Source: Macrostomum hystrix (Eukaryota > Platyhelminthes > Macrostomidae). From it: a DNA stretch of 64,000 nucleotides. Every line of letters begins with the position of its first letter. Position 1 is the first letter of the stretch. A program made the translations under genes and the position numbers. The notes under the pieces are model-generated. The model was not told the origin of the DNA. It did no database searches and worked only from the letters and a program-made list of their open reading frames with translations. The stretch covers positions 558,001 to 622,000 of the forward strand of contig CATNEN010000033.1 in assembly GCA_950097015.1 (NCBI GenBank), written 5' to 3'. Positions 12,101 to 20,574 of the stretch are shown piece by piece.

Positions 12101-15100
12101 ATATTTTCTTAAACTACTAAAGATCCTAAAACTATTATCATATATAGTGTGGAAGATTTAAAATTGCTATTTTTCTGGTGTATTTCTCTGGGAAAACCAG
12201 CCCCTAACATTTTCAAAGAAACGTACTTTCGCGTCCTTCTACTCCTACTGTTCCTCGAGATTTTGAAAGACAGTCTACTTGCGCTGATTATCGGATATAA
12301 ATAGTGACACTGCAATCTATGAGTGTAAGTACATGTCAGCTTCACCCACGTGTAGCAGCAGAAGATGGCAACAGCGAAGGCCAGTGACAAAGAAGAGAGC
12401 ACGTCACCAATGATCTCGACGATTTCGTTGACACGCACAGCTGTGTCAATCATCTGCAATAGGCAAAGGGTAACTTTATCAATCATCTGCAATAGGCAAA
12501 GGGTAACTTTATCAATCATCTGCAATAGGCAAAGGGTAACTTTATCAATCATCTGCAATAGGCAAATGGTAACTTTATCAATCATCTGCAATAGGCAAAG
12601 GGTAACTTTATCAATCATCTGCAATAGGCAAAGGGTAACTTTATCAATCATCTGCAATAGGCAAATGGTAACTTTATCAATCATCTGCAATAGGCAAAGG
12701 GTAACTTTATCAATCATCTGCAATAGGCAAAGGGTAACTTTATCAATAATCTGCAATAGGCAAAGGGTAACTTTATCAATCATCTGCAATAGGCAAAGGG
12801 GAAATTAGTCGTCTTGGAATAAAAAAGGTTCGTTTGCATTCACCGCTTTTCCCCAGGCATTCAGACTCTAAAATAAGAAATCTAGCAGGGTTGAATTATC
12901 CATAAATTTTCTCACAACACTTTCCGTGCTTTGATCAATGCGAGGTATCAGTAGCTTCGTAAATTTTCCTAACTCTTTACAATAAGCACAAATGATAGCA
13001 ATTAATTGACTTTTAGTATATTAGATTTCAAAGCTCGTTTGTTTCCGGATCGACCAAAAACTGTGCCTTGCGATGCAAAAATTCAACTTTCTTGTGTGAC
13101 TTTAAATGTCACTCAAATGCGAATATTGTTTTATGAGTGGGGATTTGCGGTTTTGAAGCGATGCTTGGTCGACACAGAAAAACTGCGAACTTTGAAAATT
13201 ATATTTCTGAATTTAGGCTAGGTTACTGACTTTCAGAAAAATGGTTGTAAAAAGTATAACTAAGTGCCTAATTTCTAAGAAACAGAAAATTTTCTCTGAG
13301 GACCGCATTTCCAAGAAACTGATAACAAAAAATTGCCCTGAGCAACAAAGTGCAGTGAAACAGTTTAAAAAATATGATTTGATCACCTCGTTTCTGAGAA
13401 TCTAGTACGAGTAAAATAATATCTGACCATATTGTTTGTAAGAAACTCGTCATGGCCTTGTATTATTTAGGACAACAGATCGTGTACGAGATTTATTCAT
13501 GTAATAGGGGCGATATTTGTGTTTCGATCGATAGAAAATATGCCTAATCAAAGATTCCAAAGCACCCTAACTGATAACTATTAGGTACTAAAGTTAGGAG
13601 TCCATGGACTAACACCCGGGCCAGATGTACAGCTGTGAAGCAGCGGCGCTTCCGTGTGCATCCATGTTCATCCATTACCCGGAGCATTCCACACCTATTC
13701 TCAAATTTTTACCTCAGGGACAATGTCCTGCTCAAGGACACAAATGGTTTCCCCTGGCTGTAGATTCGAACTCTCGACCTCTGTATCAGAAATCTGAAGC
13801 TTTAATCAATGGGCTGCAACCTCACTCTGAGACGGATGAGACCCTTGACGATCGATCGCAGCGCGCCTACCTTTATCTCGGCCACGGACTTGCTAACCAG
13901 AAACTGGTTGGAGAACTGCGACATGCAGGCCGAGTAGTTCGAGTACGACTTCGTGATGTTCTCCGCCGGCGAGCCGTCCTCGGCCAGCCAGTGACCGGAG
14001 GCGTGGCAGATCCGGAAAGCCCTGCCTTTGGGAACTGGGAGTTCGGTTGGGAGCCGGATGAGGACACGCTCTCAAAAATACTTTGAGAAGTAATGAAAAA
14101 TGACAGTCCTCGCTTTGACGCGCGGATATTAACAATTGATAAAGTGTGCACTTATTATTAGTTGAAAGCAGCAGCTAACGATAGGATATTGCTCATTTAT
14201 CATTCTGACTCCTATTGGCTTCATTTAGGTTAATTTTTATTTGACGTTCAGTCGCCGAGTCAGAGTAGCTTCCATTGTTAATTATTCTTATTAAAAATGA
14301 GCCACTCACAATCGAAGCAGGGCAGCCAGGCCACTGTTCCGTTGGGCGTCGGAGGCCACGATAGGTAGCCGTCATCGTAGGCAGCGCAGTTCACTGTGAC
14401 AGGCCGACTGCTGTTGCTAGTAGCTGGAGAGTTGGCAGATCAATTAGTATTAAGGAGGCCTAACTGCCTGTGTTTTCTTAGTTACTTTGATTAACAAGCC
14501 TTTACAGTCCCTATTGACGTCACGGATGTACAGTTGTGTAAGTTTGTGATTATGAAACAACGTGACATTCGTTTTCATATGGACGATATTTGAAGCTATT
14601 ACGCATAATACAATCGAATGATTCCACTGAAGTGACTCCTGGTTTCGGGGAAAGTGTAAAATATCGAGACAAAGAACTGGCTCCCGACACCTTTCCCGAA
14701 GTATCCCTGTCGGCCTTGTGCCATCTACTCACAACTCAGATCCGTTAAATCTGGGGATAATTTGCAGCTCAAGCCGACTATGTTCGAGGAAGCTGGGCGC
14801 ATTTTTTATTCCAATTTTCGTTCCAGAGTCTAGCTTTCTTGTAGCCTCGGGGTGAAATGAAAGAAGTGTAATTAATTGCTCGGCGCATATGAGCCGAATA
14901 AGGCTAAAATGAGCCCTCCAGCCCTAAAGCAGGCTATTAACAGTGACTCCAGGCTGGGTGCTTGCAACTCTTCAATTTAGTGTCTTTTTTCAGAGAGCAG
15001 CTCTCAATTCAGCTTTCTCTGCGGGCCAAAATTTTATTTCAATAGGAGGAATTAACAAAAAACACATAGAGCAGCTGACAGAGTCGGTGGCACGATGCTT

Positions 15101-18100
15101 GTACAAGTAGGATGTGGACCTCATGCCGAGCTGTGTTTGTCGCGGATTTTCGGTCTGAATAATTTAGACAGCGGGAAATCCCCCATTCCACACACACGAA
15201 TGCAACACACTAACACCAAGCCGGCCTCAATCCAAGCTGGGAAATTGGGCGAATGTTCTTCCCTCGGTCTCGCGGCCCAACCCGGCCAAATCTTGTTTGC
15301 GCTTGCGCTATGCTGGAGCGTGTGTAACGATCGCAAACGAGTTGTCAAAACTTGGCCTGATCAACCAAGGTGGGCTGGGCATGTCAGTACCAATTCCAAA
15401 TGAATGCTTCGCTCATGGCATTGCACCATTTGCCGACTAAAACTAGCAGTCGATTTTGAAGAACGACGCAGCAAGCTCTGGCAACTCAGGAGTTTAGCCT
15501 GGTAGAAATCTGGTCAGTTGTTTAATGCTCCATAAAGTAATCTTCGAAAGCTAAAATGTGTAGGGTTCAAATATATACCATGCAGGGTAATCGTACCAAC
15601 TCGTTCGTGAGACATCATGCTCTTCAACTCGTACCAACTCGTTCGTGAGACATCATGCTCTTCAACTCGTACCAACTCGTTCGTGAGACATCATGCTCTT
15701 CAACTCGTACCAACTCGTTCGTAAGACATCATGCTCTTCAACTCGTACCAACTCGTTCGTGAGACATCATGCTCTTCAACTCGTACCAACTCGTTCGTGA
15801 GACATCATGCTCTTCAACTCGTACCAACTCGTTCGTGAGACATCATGCTCTTCAACTCGTACCAACTCGTTCGTGAGACATCATGCTCTTCAACTCGTAC
15901 CAACTCGTTCGTAAGACATCATGCTCTTCAACTCGTACCAACTCGTTCGTGAGACATCATGCTCTTCAACTCGTACCAACTCGTTCGTGAGACATCATGC
16001 TCTTCAACTCGTACCAACTCGTTCGTGAGACATCATGCTCTTCAACTCGTACCAAGGTGTTCGTGAGACATCTTGCTCTTCAACTCGTACAAACTCGTTT
16101 GTGAGACATCATGCTCTTCAACTCGTACCAAGGTGTTCGTGAGACATCATGCTCTTCAACTCGTACCAACTCGTTCGTGAGACATCATGCTCTTTAACCC
16201 GTACCAAGGTGTTCGTGGGGCATCAGCTCTGCAACTCGTACCAAGGTGTTCGTGGGGCATCAGCTCTTCTACTCGTACCAACTCGTTCGTGAGACATCAT
16301 GCTCTTCAACTCGTACCAACTCGTTCGTGAGACATCATGCTCTTCAACTCGTACCAACTCGTTCGTGGGGCATCATGCTCTTCAACTCGTACCAACTCGT
16401 TTGTGAGACATCATGCTCTTCAACTCGTACCAACTCGTTCGTGGGGCATCATGCTCTTCAACTCGTACCAACTCGTTCGTGAGACATCATGCTCTTCAAC
16501 TCGTACCAAGGTGTTCGTGAGACATCATGCTCTTCAAATCGTACCAACTCGTTCGTAAGACATCATGCTCTTCAACTCGTACCAAGGTGTTCGTGAGACA
16601 TCATGCTCTTCAACTCGTACCAACTCGTTCGTAAGACATCATGCTCTTCAACTCGTACCAACTCGTTCGTGAGACATCATGCTCTGCAACTCGTACCAAC
16701 TCGTTCGTGGGGCAAAATGCTCTGCATGAGCATGAGGAATATCTGTTTTTCAAATAGTACTATTTGCGAGGTATTGTAGTCCCTTTCATTCTATTTTTAA
16801 AGCATTGAGACATGTTTGTCATTGCACAATGTTAGTCAGACCGTCCACTATCAAGATTGTATGGGACTTCCATCAGCACAACGATCCGGGATAATTAGAA
16901 TCTGGAATCAAAGGACAGTTAGCTAGCCAGAAACCCAAGCAGTAGTTTTCTGTCCTTCATTCACCAACAATGTGATCCTTCAAAACTGGACTTACACACT
17001 CGTGAGTGCTGTCTCTGGTTCTGTGAGCACTGAGATAAGCGGCGTCAAACGCCTAAATCTGGTATCGCTAATTGCCTGCTTCTGCCACATCTCAGGCTTC
17101 TATGCGGGGCATATCAACAGAAAAGTGCTTTCTGGCATCAATAAGCGGGTTAGGGCCTTCGATGTTTTTGCTTCACAACCAGCCTTTTTAACTAGACTTG
17201 CTGTTGTGGCCCGCGTTAGAAAGCCTATTCGAGAAGCTTTTTCATCAGCTTTTTTAATTTTTATCGCCCTACTAGGTCATAAAACCTAATATGAAAATGC
17301 ATATTTTAACTCACACAACCTATGAAATACTTACGCAACGAGTTGATAAACTATAAACTATACTATTTGGCGTCATACCAGCTAACGACATTCTGATGTT
17401 CAAATATCTGGGTCAATGTTTTCCCTTGAATTTTAGGATCGGTAGACGCATTGTTTTATTTGACGCGTAGAAATAGTCAGCTTGTACATCCTGACGATAA
17501 GCAAGACACAAGCTTATCGTGCCAATCACAGCTGTCTGTTTTAGCTCATAAGTCACGTGACGCAGAAAAATAGTCATTGTTATTCAACGAGCATATAAGA
17601 CTGTTTAAATAGAACAAAATGCCTAAATAGCCTCAGTGCCTAAACGTCTCTAAAGTGTATACAATGAAGCTTTTCAGTTGTTGCTGCTTCACTGTTACCG
17701 GTGTAGGATTTCCTCTAACATTGTGAGGCCACCTTCATTCCGCAGCAGCTTGCCGGCCACAGCGGATGGGGTGGGTGTCGATTGCCAAGACGCGCTAGAA
17801 ATAAGCTGCCTCACACCGGCGAGTTGTAAAAAAACTACACGCGCACCGGAATCCCGTGTCACCGTGAGTAAATCCTCAAATCTCCCCTTTATTTAAGGGA
17901 CAAGGCATTGTTGGAGAGTTGACTAGTCGCCGAGGTGGAGCGGATTGAAGGCTTAAAAAAAAGAAAAAAAGCTGCCAAGCGCTCGCCGAGGATGAGGAGG
18001 CCGAGTGTTGAACAAAAATTCCACCCCACCTCCCGCTCCCGCAGCTCCTCAGGTGTCTGCTCACCTTGGCCCGCTTGAAAATTCCCCTCTCTTTCCACCT

Positions 18101-18233
18101 CCCAACCTCCAGCTGCGCGAAGACGGGATGACGAGGTTGTAAGCAGCAGCAGCGGCAGCAGCAGCGTGCAAGCCGGAGAAGTTGAAACTCGAGCCAGGCA
18201 AATAGATCGGAGACACTGCGGGCTCTGCCTCAT
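5899..18233 (-). CDS. class B (secretin-family) G-protein-coupled receptor, 11 exons, 489 aa
   Basis: Predicted plasma-membrane receptor for a peptide hormone, signalling through heterotrimeric G proteins. Exons on the minus strand: 18233-18065, 14393-14310, 14034-13871, 12453-12350, 11215-11074, 9653-9497, 8370-8301, 8036-7967, 7036-6951, 6498-6321, 6144-5899. All introns are GT-AG, all phases agree, and the exons sum to 1470 nt. Residues about 1-45 hold a signal peptide and 57-121 the hormone-receptor domain. TM1 is about 149-172, TM2 186-206 (after RNKIHRNLF), TM3 225-250 (WMLIEG), TM4 272-290 (GYGLP), TM5 308-335, TM6 351-370 (LLPLLGIT), TM7 378-404 (SFQGLFLALMYCFL). The TM5-TM7 stretch resembles CRF/DH44-type receptors most, but the ligand is not determined. 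Only four of the usual six ectodomain cysteines are present. Sequons: N74, N110, N117. Confidence 0.9.
6321..6498 (-). CDS. GPCR exon 10: TM6 and TM7
   Basis: Acceptor CCGAGCAG, donor GAG|GTTAGT. Residues 349-408. RKALRAALLLLPLLGIT starts TM6; SFQGLFLALMYCFLSKE is the family's TM7 signature. This is the clearest family match in the gene. Confidence 0.94.
6951..7036 (-). CDS. GPCR exon 9: end of TM5 and intracellular loop 3
   Basis: Acceptor CCCGCAG, donor CAG|GTAGGC. Encodes VNMGLLLNVLRVLVMRLREN (321-340), the N-x5-N-x2-R-x-L signature at the cytoplasmic end of TM5, then the G-protein-contacting loop ending EIQQIR. Confidence 0.9.
7121..7893. repeat. 33-bp pyrimidine-rich tandem array in a GPCR intron
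   Basis: About 23 units (33 bp, some shorter) of the type CTCATGTCTCCTATCTACCA, filling most of the 930-bp intron between exons 8 and 9. Sub-variants (AAGTCTCC, TTGTCTCC, ACTATCTACT) recur in blocks. The unit's frame-preserving length explains long open frames on the plus strand; they are not genes. Confidence 0.93.
7967..8036 (-). CDS. GPCR exon 8: extracellular loop 2 and start of TM5
   Basis: A 70-bp exon between TTTTGCAG and GTT|GTAAGT. Encodes DCWKDSFHSADYWILNACRL (residues 297-316): the conserved Cys-Trp of loop 2 (C298, W299) and the aromatic W-I start of TM5. Confidence 0.88.
8301..8370 (-). CDS. GPCR exon 7: TM4
   Basis: A 70-bp exon between TTTTTACAG and GA|GTGAGT. With the preceding exon it completes GYGLPIVPTAVW, the family's GWGxP helix with W replaced by Y. 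It is too short to stand out as an open frame and was found by phase and motif. Confidence 0.88.
8674..9369. repeat. 24-bp tandem array, exactly 29 copies, in a GPCR intron
   Basis: Twenty-nine units of 24 bp starting CTGTAAACTTTGCTGTACAC, differing almost only at one C/T position. It lies between exons 6 and 7. On the gene strand each unit carries TTTACAG, a weak splice-acceptor look-alike. Open frames across it (a Cys-rich CCTPGCKL repeat on plus) result from the 8-codon period. Confidence 0.95.
9497..9653 (-). CDS. GPCR exon 6: TM3 and start of TM4
   Basis: Acceptor CTATTTCAG, donor TACG|GTGCGT, phase 0 to 1. Residues 222-273. Contains C225, C227 and C230 near the extracellular end (one is expected to bond with C298 of loop 2), the TM3 core AWMLIEGINIH, and the YLLGY start of TM4. 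Confidence 0.92.
9685..10206. repeat. 49/54-bp tandem array, 10 copies, in a GPCR intron
   Basis: Ten units containing GGCTTTGAGCAGTTCAGTGT; unit length is 54 or 49 bp depending on a 5-base TCTGT indel. The array begins about 30 bp from the exon 6 acceptor (9654), so the intron end is squeezed between exon and array. Confidence 0.92.
10207..11073. other. GPCR intron, no other feature seen
   Basis: Rest of the intron between exons 5 and 6. No exon-like segment or mobile-element terminus recognised. Confidence 0.5.
11074..11215 (-). CDS. GPCR exon 5: TM2
   Basis: Acceptor AATTTCAG, donor ATG|GTAACG. Residues 174-221. It carries SLRSVRNKIHRNLF, the family's conserved intracellular loop 1/TM2 signature, then TM2 and extracellular loop 1. 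Confidence 0.92.
11226..11570. mobile_element. possible short non-autonomous DNA element rich in GTATCG motifs
   Basis: Starts CAGTGTTGGGCACAGG, which resembles hAT termini, and carries clustered GTATCGG/CCGATAC motifs at both ends (11245-11300 and 11515-11568). No clean matching terminus or target duplication was found. It begins 11 bp upstream of the GPCR exon 5 acceptor. Confidence 0.35.
12350..12453 (-). CDS. GPCR exon 4: TM1
   Basis: Acceptor TATTGCAG, donor AC|GTGGGT, phase 0 to phase 2. Residues 140-173 with the TM1 helix (VEIIGDVLSSLSLAFAVAIF). The first seven bases of the exon and its acceptor are part of the adjoining 33-bp tandem array, so ten further copies of this acceptor lie directly upstream. 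Confidence 0.9.
12447..12800. repeat. 33-bp tandem array duplicating the GPCR exon 4 splice acceptor
   Basis: Ten full units plus 24 bases. On the gene strand each unit contains the pyrimidine tract and acceptor CCTTTGCCTATTGCAG followed by ATGATTGA, the start of exon 4. The unit is 11 codons with no stop in the exon frame. Use of any upstream copy would therefore add multiples of 11 residues (MIDKVTLCLLQ) just before TM1. Confidence 0.95.
12801..13870. other. GPCR intron, no other feature seen
   Basis: AT-rich intron sequence between exons 3 and 4; only short frames. Confidence 0.5.
13871..14034 (-). CDS. GPCR exon 3: second half of hormone-receptor domain
   Basis: Starts after CTCCCAG and ends AAG|GTAGGC, phase 0. 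Contains FRICHASGHW (residues 91-100), the R-x-C-x3-G-x-W signature of class B ectodomains, sequons N110 and N117, and the last ectodomain Cys, C121. A nearby alternative acceptor (after GGCAG) would break the phase. Confidence 0.88.
14310..14393 (-). CDS. GPCR exon 2: first half of hormone-receptor domain
   Basis: Acceptor CACAG at 14394-14398, donor T|GTGAGT. Encodes residues 57-84 with the class B ectodomain pattern C59, D63-D64, W69-P70, G75, P81-C82. The position usually holding Cys just before W69 is Ser68. Confidence 0.88.
14394..15590. other. GPCR intron 1 (3' part), no feature recognised
   Basis: Unique-looking sequence with short frames on both strands (for example 15095-15403 plus). 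None has a domain or fits the receptor's phase. Confidence 0.45.
15591..16724. repeat. 38-bp tandem array, about 30 copies, in GPCR intron 1
   Basis: Units begin TCGTACCAACTCGTTCGTGA and end in CATCATGCTCTTCAAC. Variants (AAGGTGTTCG, GTGGGGCATC, GTAAGACATC) are interspersed. The array occupies the first intron in the 11-exon model. Confidence 0.95.
16725..18064. other. GPCR intron 1 (5' part), no feature recognised
   Basis: No domain or element terminus recognised. A 105-codon plus frame (16972-17289) has hydrophobic stretches but no family match, and GC content rises towards exon 1. Confidence 0.45.
18065..18233 (-). CDS. GPCR exon 1: signal peptide
   Basis: ATG at 18233-18231, with a G at -3. 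It codes for 56 residues with a hydrophobic core TLLLPLLLL at 23-31, then a short polar stretch. The donor AAG|GTGAGC leaves phase 1, exactly what exon 2 needs. The long n-region is slightly unusual. This exon is linked by phase, donor and signal peptide only, so it is the least certain of the eleven. Confidence 0.65.
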
Positions 18234-19137
18234 CGCGCAGGCACGCTCTAGCCCTTTCTCCGCTTCTGCTGTCTTGCCTTTACTGGCTCTGGCATGCACT
18301 AGCGCCTTCTCTGCCTCTTTGATTTTCCTTGTCACGGGACACCCGACCTGCTGCTGGCAAACGACAGGCGAACCGACGGGGCGGTCTTAAATCCTCGCAA
18401 AAAGCAAGAGACACGGGAGAATGCTTAATCTATGGACCAGCGCAGCCAGATATAGAAAAAGAGAAGCAATTTGATTCTTGGCCGCTAATTTATCCCTTCC
18501 TGGGCCAAACTCACCGGGTGCCGCAACTGACGGGTCAGTTCCGCAGGCCGAAAAAGATGAAGACGGGCCGCAGTTCGCTTGGCGCATGGCGCTGGGTGGG
18601 GTTGTGCGACTAGGGGTGTGCGGCACTGAACAGCAACAGGCCAGCACCAGCTGGCCGCCTCGCGACTTAGTTTATCTTCCAAAATGGGGAGGCGGCCTCA
18701 TTCGGTGGGGAGTTGGCGATGAGGAGCGATTGGATGTGGCGGCCCACATGTTCCTGACTGGCCAAACCGGCCTCGCAGCTGGCTTGAGCCCCTAGCTACG
18801 CGAACGTAAGACCCCAAGTCGGCAAAGATTTCATCAATTCAGTACGAAAGAAGCGGGTAAGCTTGTGAACGATACGATTATAAATTAGGGATTCTTTAAC
18901 TATACGCTGCGAAGTTAGAATGTGCAAATAGGACAGCTACACTTATCTAACGTACCAGCTTTACTACGAGCAGGTTTGAGAATTTTTAAATAGACTTTGT
19001 ATCCTTGCTAAACAGCAAAAAAGAGTTTAACTAGCTATTGTACGAGTATTTATAGACATGAGCTAAGCAGTCACAGTTCTGAAACAGTGAGTATGCAGTA
19101 AGTAAGCATTTAACTCGTTTTACAATCGCAGATCTCC
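18234..19137. promoter_or_regulatory. intergenic region between two divergent genes
   Basis: About 900 bp separate the GPCR start (18233, minus) from the mucin-like gene start (19138, plus), so both promoters should lie here. The left half (18380-18800) is GC-rich and open in several frames without a recognisable product; it may be 5' UTR. No convincing TATA box was found. TTTTACAATCGCAG at 19118-19131 resembles a splice or trans-splice acceptor 6 nt before the plus-strand ATG. Confidence 0.35.
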
Positions 19138-20574
19138 ATGACTAAGACGGAAATCTGTTCAGCGTGTTGCATTGCCGTTCTCATTAGCATACCAGCAACC
19201 TCCGGCTTTTCAACTGAAAGCCCGCCGTCAGCCTGGTGTCCCAAACATCAGTTACTCAAATCCGTTACACGGGGGCCTCTGCGACCCGTGCCCCAGTTTG
19301 CCGCCCGAGCCATCTGACCAGCAGCTCGGTCACTGCCAGCAGTTCCCCGGCTGCTGTCCTCAGGACGATGAGATAAAGCCGGGGTTCAGTGCGCCGAATG
19401 CCACTGTTCCACCGATACTGAATAACACGATTGACAATGGGACTCTGAGTCAGCGGTATGGTGACAATGGGACTCTGAGTCAGCGGTATGGTGACAATGG
19501 GACTCTGAGTCAGCGGTATGGTGACAATGGGACTCTGAGTCAGCGGTATGGTGACAATGGGACTCTGAGTCAGCGGTATGGTGACAATGGGACTCTGAGT
19601 CAGCGGTATGGTGACAATGGGACTCTGAGTCAGCGGTATGGTGACAATGGGACTCTGAGTCAGCGGTATGGTGACAATGGGACTCTGAGTCAGCGGTATG
19701 GTGACAATGGGACTCTGAGTCAGCGGTATGGTGACAATGGGACTCTGAGTCAGCGGTATGGTGACAATGGGACTCTGAGTCAGCGGTATGGTGACAATGG
19801 GACTCTGAGTCAGCGGTATGGTGACAATGGGACTCTGAGTCAGCGGTATGGTGACAATGGGACTCTGAGTCAGCGGTATGGTGACAATGGGACTCTGAGT
19901 CAGCGGTATGGTGACAATGGGACTCTGAGTCAGCGGTATGGTGACAATGGGACTCTGAGTCAGCGGTATGGTGACAATGGGACTCTGAGTCAGCGGTATG
20001 GTGACAATGGGACTCTGAGTCAGCGGTATGGTGACAATGGGACTCTGAGTCAGCGGTATGGTGACAATGGGACTCTGAGTCAGCGGTATGGTGACAATGG
20101 GACTCTGAGTCAGCGGTATGGTGACAATGGGCGGCTGCTTGCGATCCTGTTTGTCTGCGTTCCGTTCGGTATTCTAATTGTTGGCGTGAGTACTACGTAT
20201 GGCTCGTTCGCGTATTTATGAAAAGCTCAGAGCCGACATTCAATGGAGTCAATCTAATGCTCCCAGCCCAGCAGCCGGAAGGCAGTGATTGCTTCGCTAG
20301 TTCAAACCAAGGCGAATATGCATTGGGGATTCAAGTGAGCCCTTCAGATCCAAGTAACACTTCTGAGGATGCCCGATCCAGCATGTCGAGTGCTTTGGTG
20401 CATTCGAATGCAAGCGAGTCTCAATACAGCATCCCTCAAGACGAAGCGGATGTCAGCCCCGGTGAGCAGGAGGCGCTACTCGTCCCAAGCCAAACTGATT
20501 TCACACAAATCAGCATGGAAAGTTCCGAGATTGAAGGCAGGCTGCCAACTATTCCACCGATTATAACACAATAA
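19138..20574 (+). CDS. mucin-like type I membrane protein with 23 identical 10-aa repeats
   Basis: ATG 19138 opens a signal-peptide frame (hydrophobic ACCIAVLISIPATSG). The repeat frame is shifted by one; a 46-bp GT-AG segment (19251-19296) would join them, or an indel is present. Then come a short Cys-rich head (GHCQQFPGCC), 23 copies of DNGTLSQRYG each with an N-G-T sequon, and a helix LLAILFVCVPFGILIVG. Without splicing the frame ends at TGA 20219-20221. A 47-bp GT-AG segment from GTGAGT at 20188 joins it to a 116-codon Ser/Glu-rich tail ending at 20574. Likely a heavily N-glycosylated cell-surface protein; function unknown. The first plus-strand frame of the repeat has no ATG of its own (TTG at 19172). 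Confidence 0.6.
19433..20131 (+). repeat. 30-bp coding tandem array, 23 identical copies
   Basis: Twenty-three perfect 30-bp copies (19433-20122) plus nine bases of a further one. I saw no substitution in any copy, unlike the intronic arrays nearby, which all carry variants. This suggests very recent expansion or strong homogenisation, or collapse/expansion by the assembler. Confidence 0.95.

Noticed and set aside
1061-16724. Possible CRISPR-like arrays
   Set aside because: Direct repeats are head-to-tail without spacers, and the DNA is animal nuclear.
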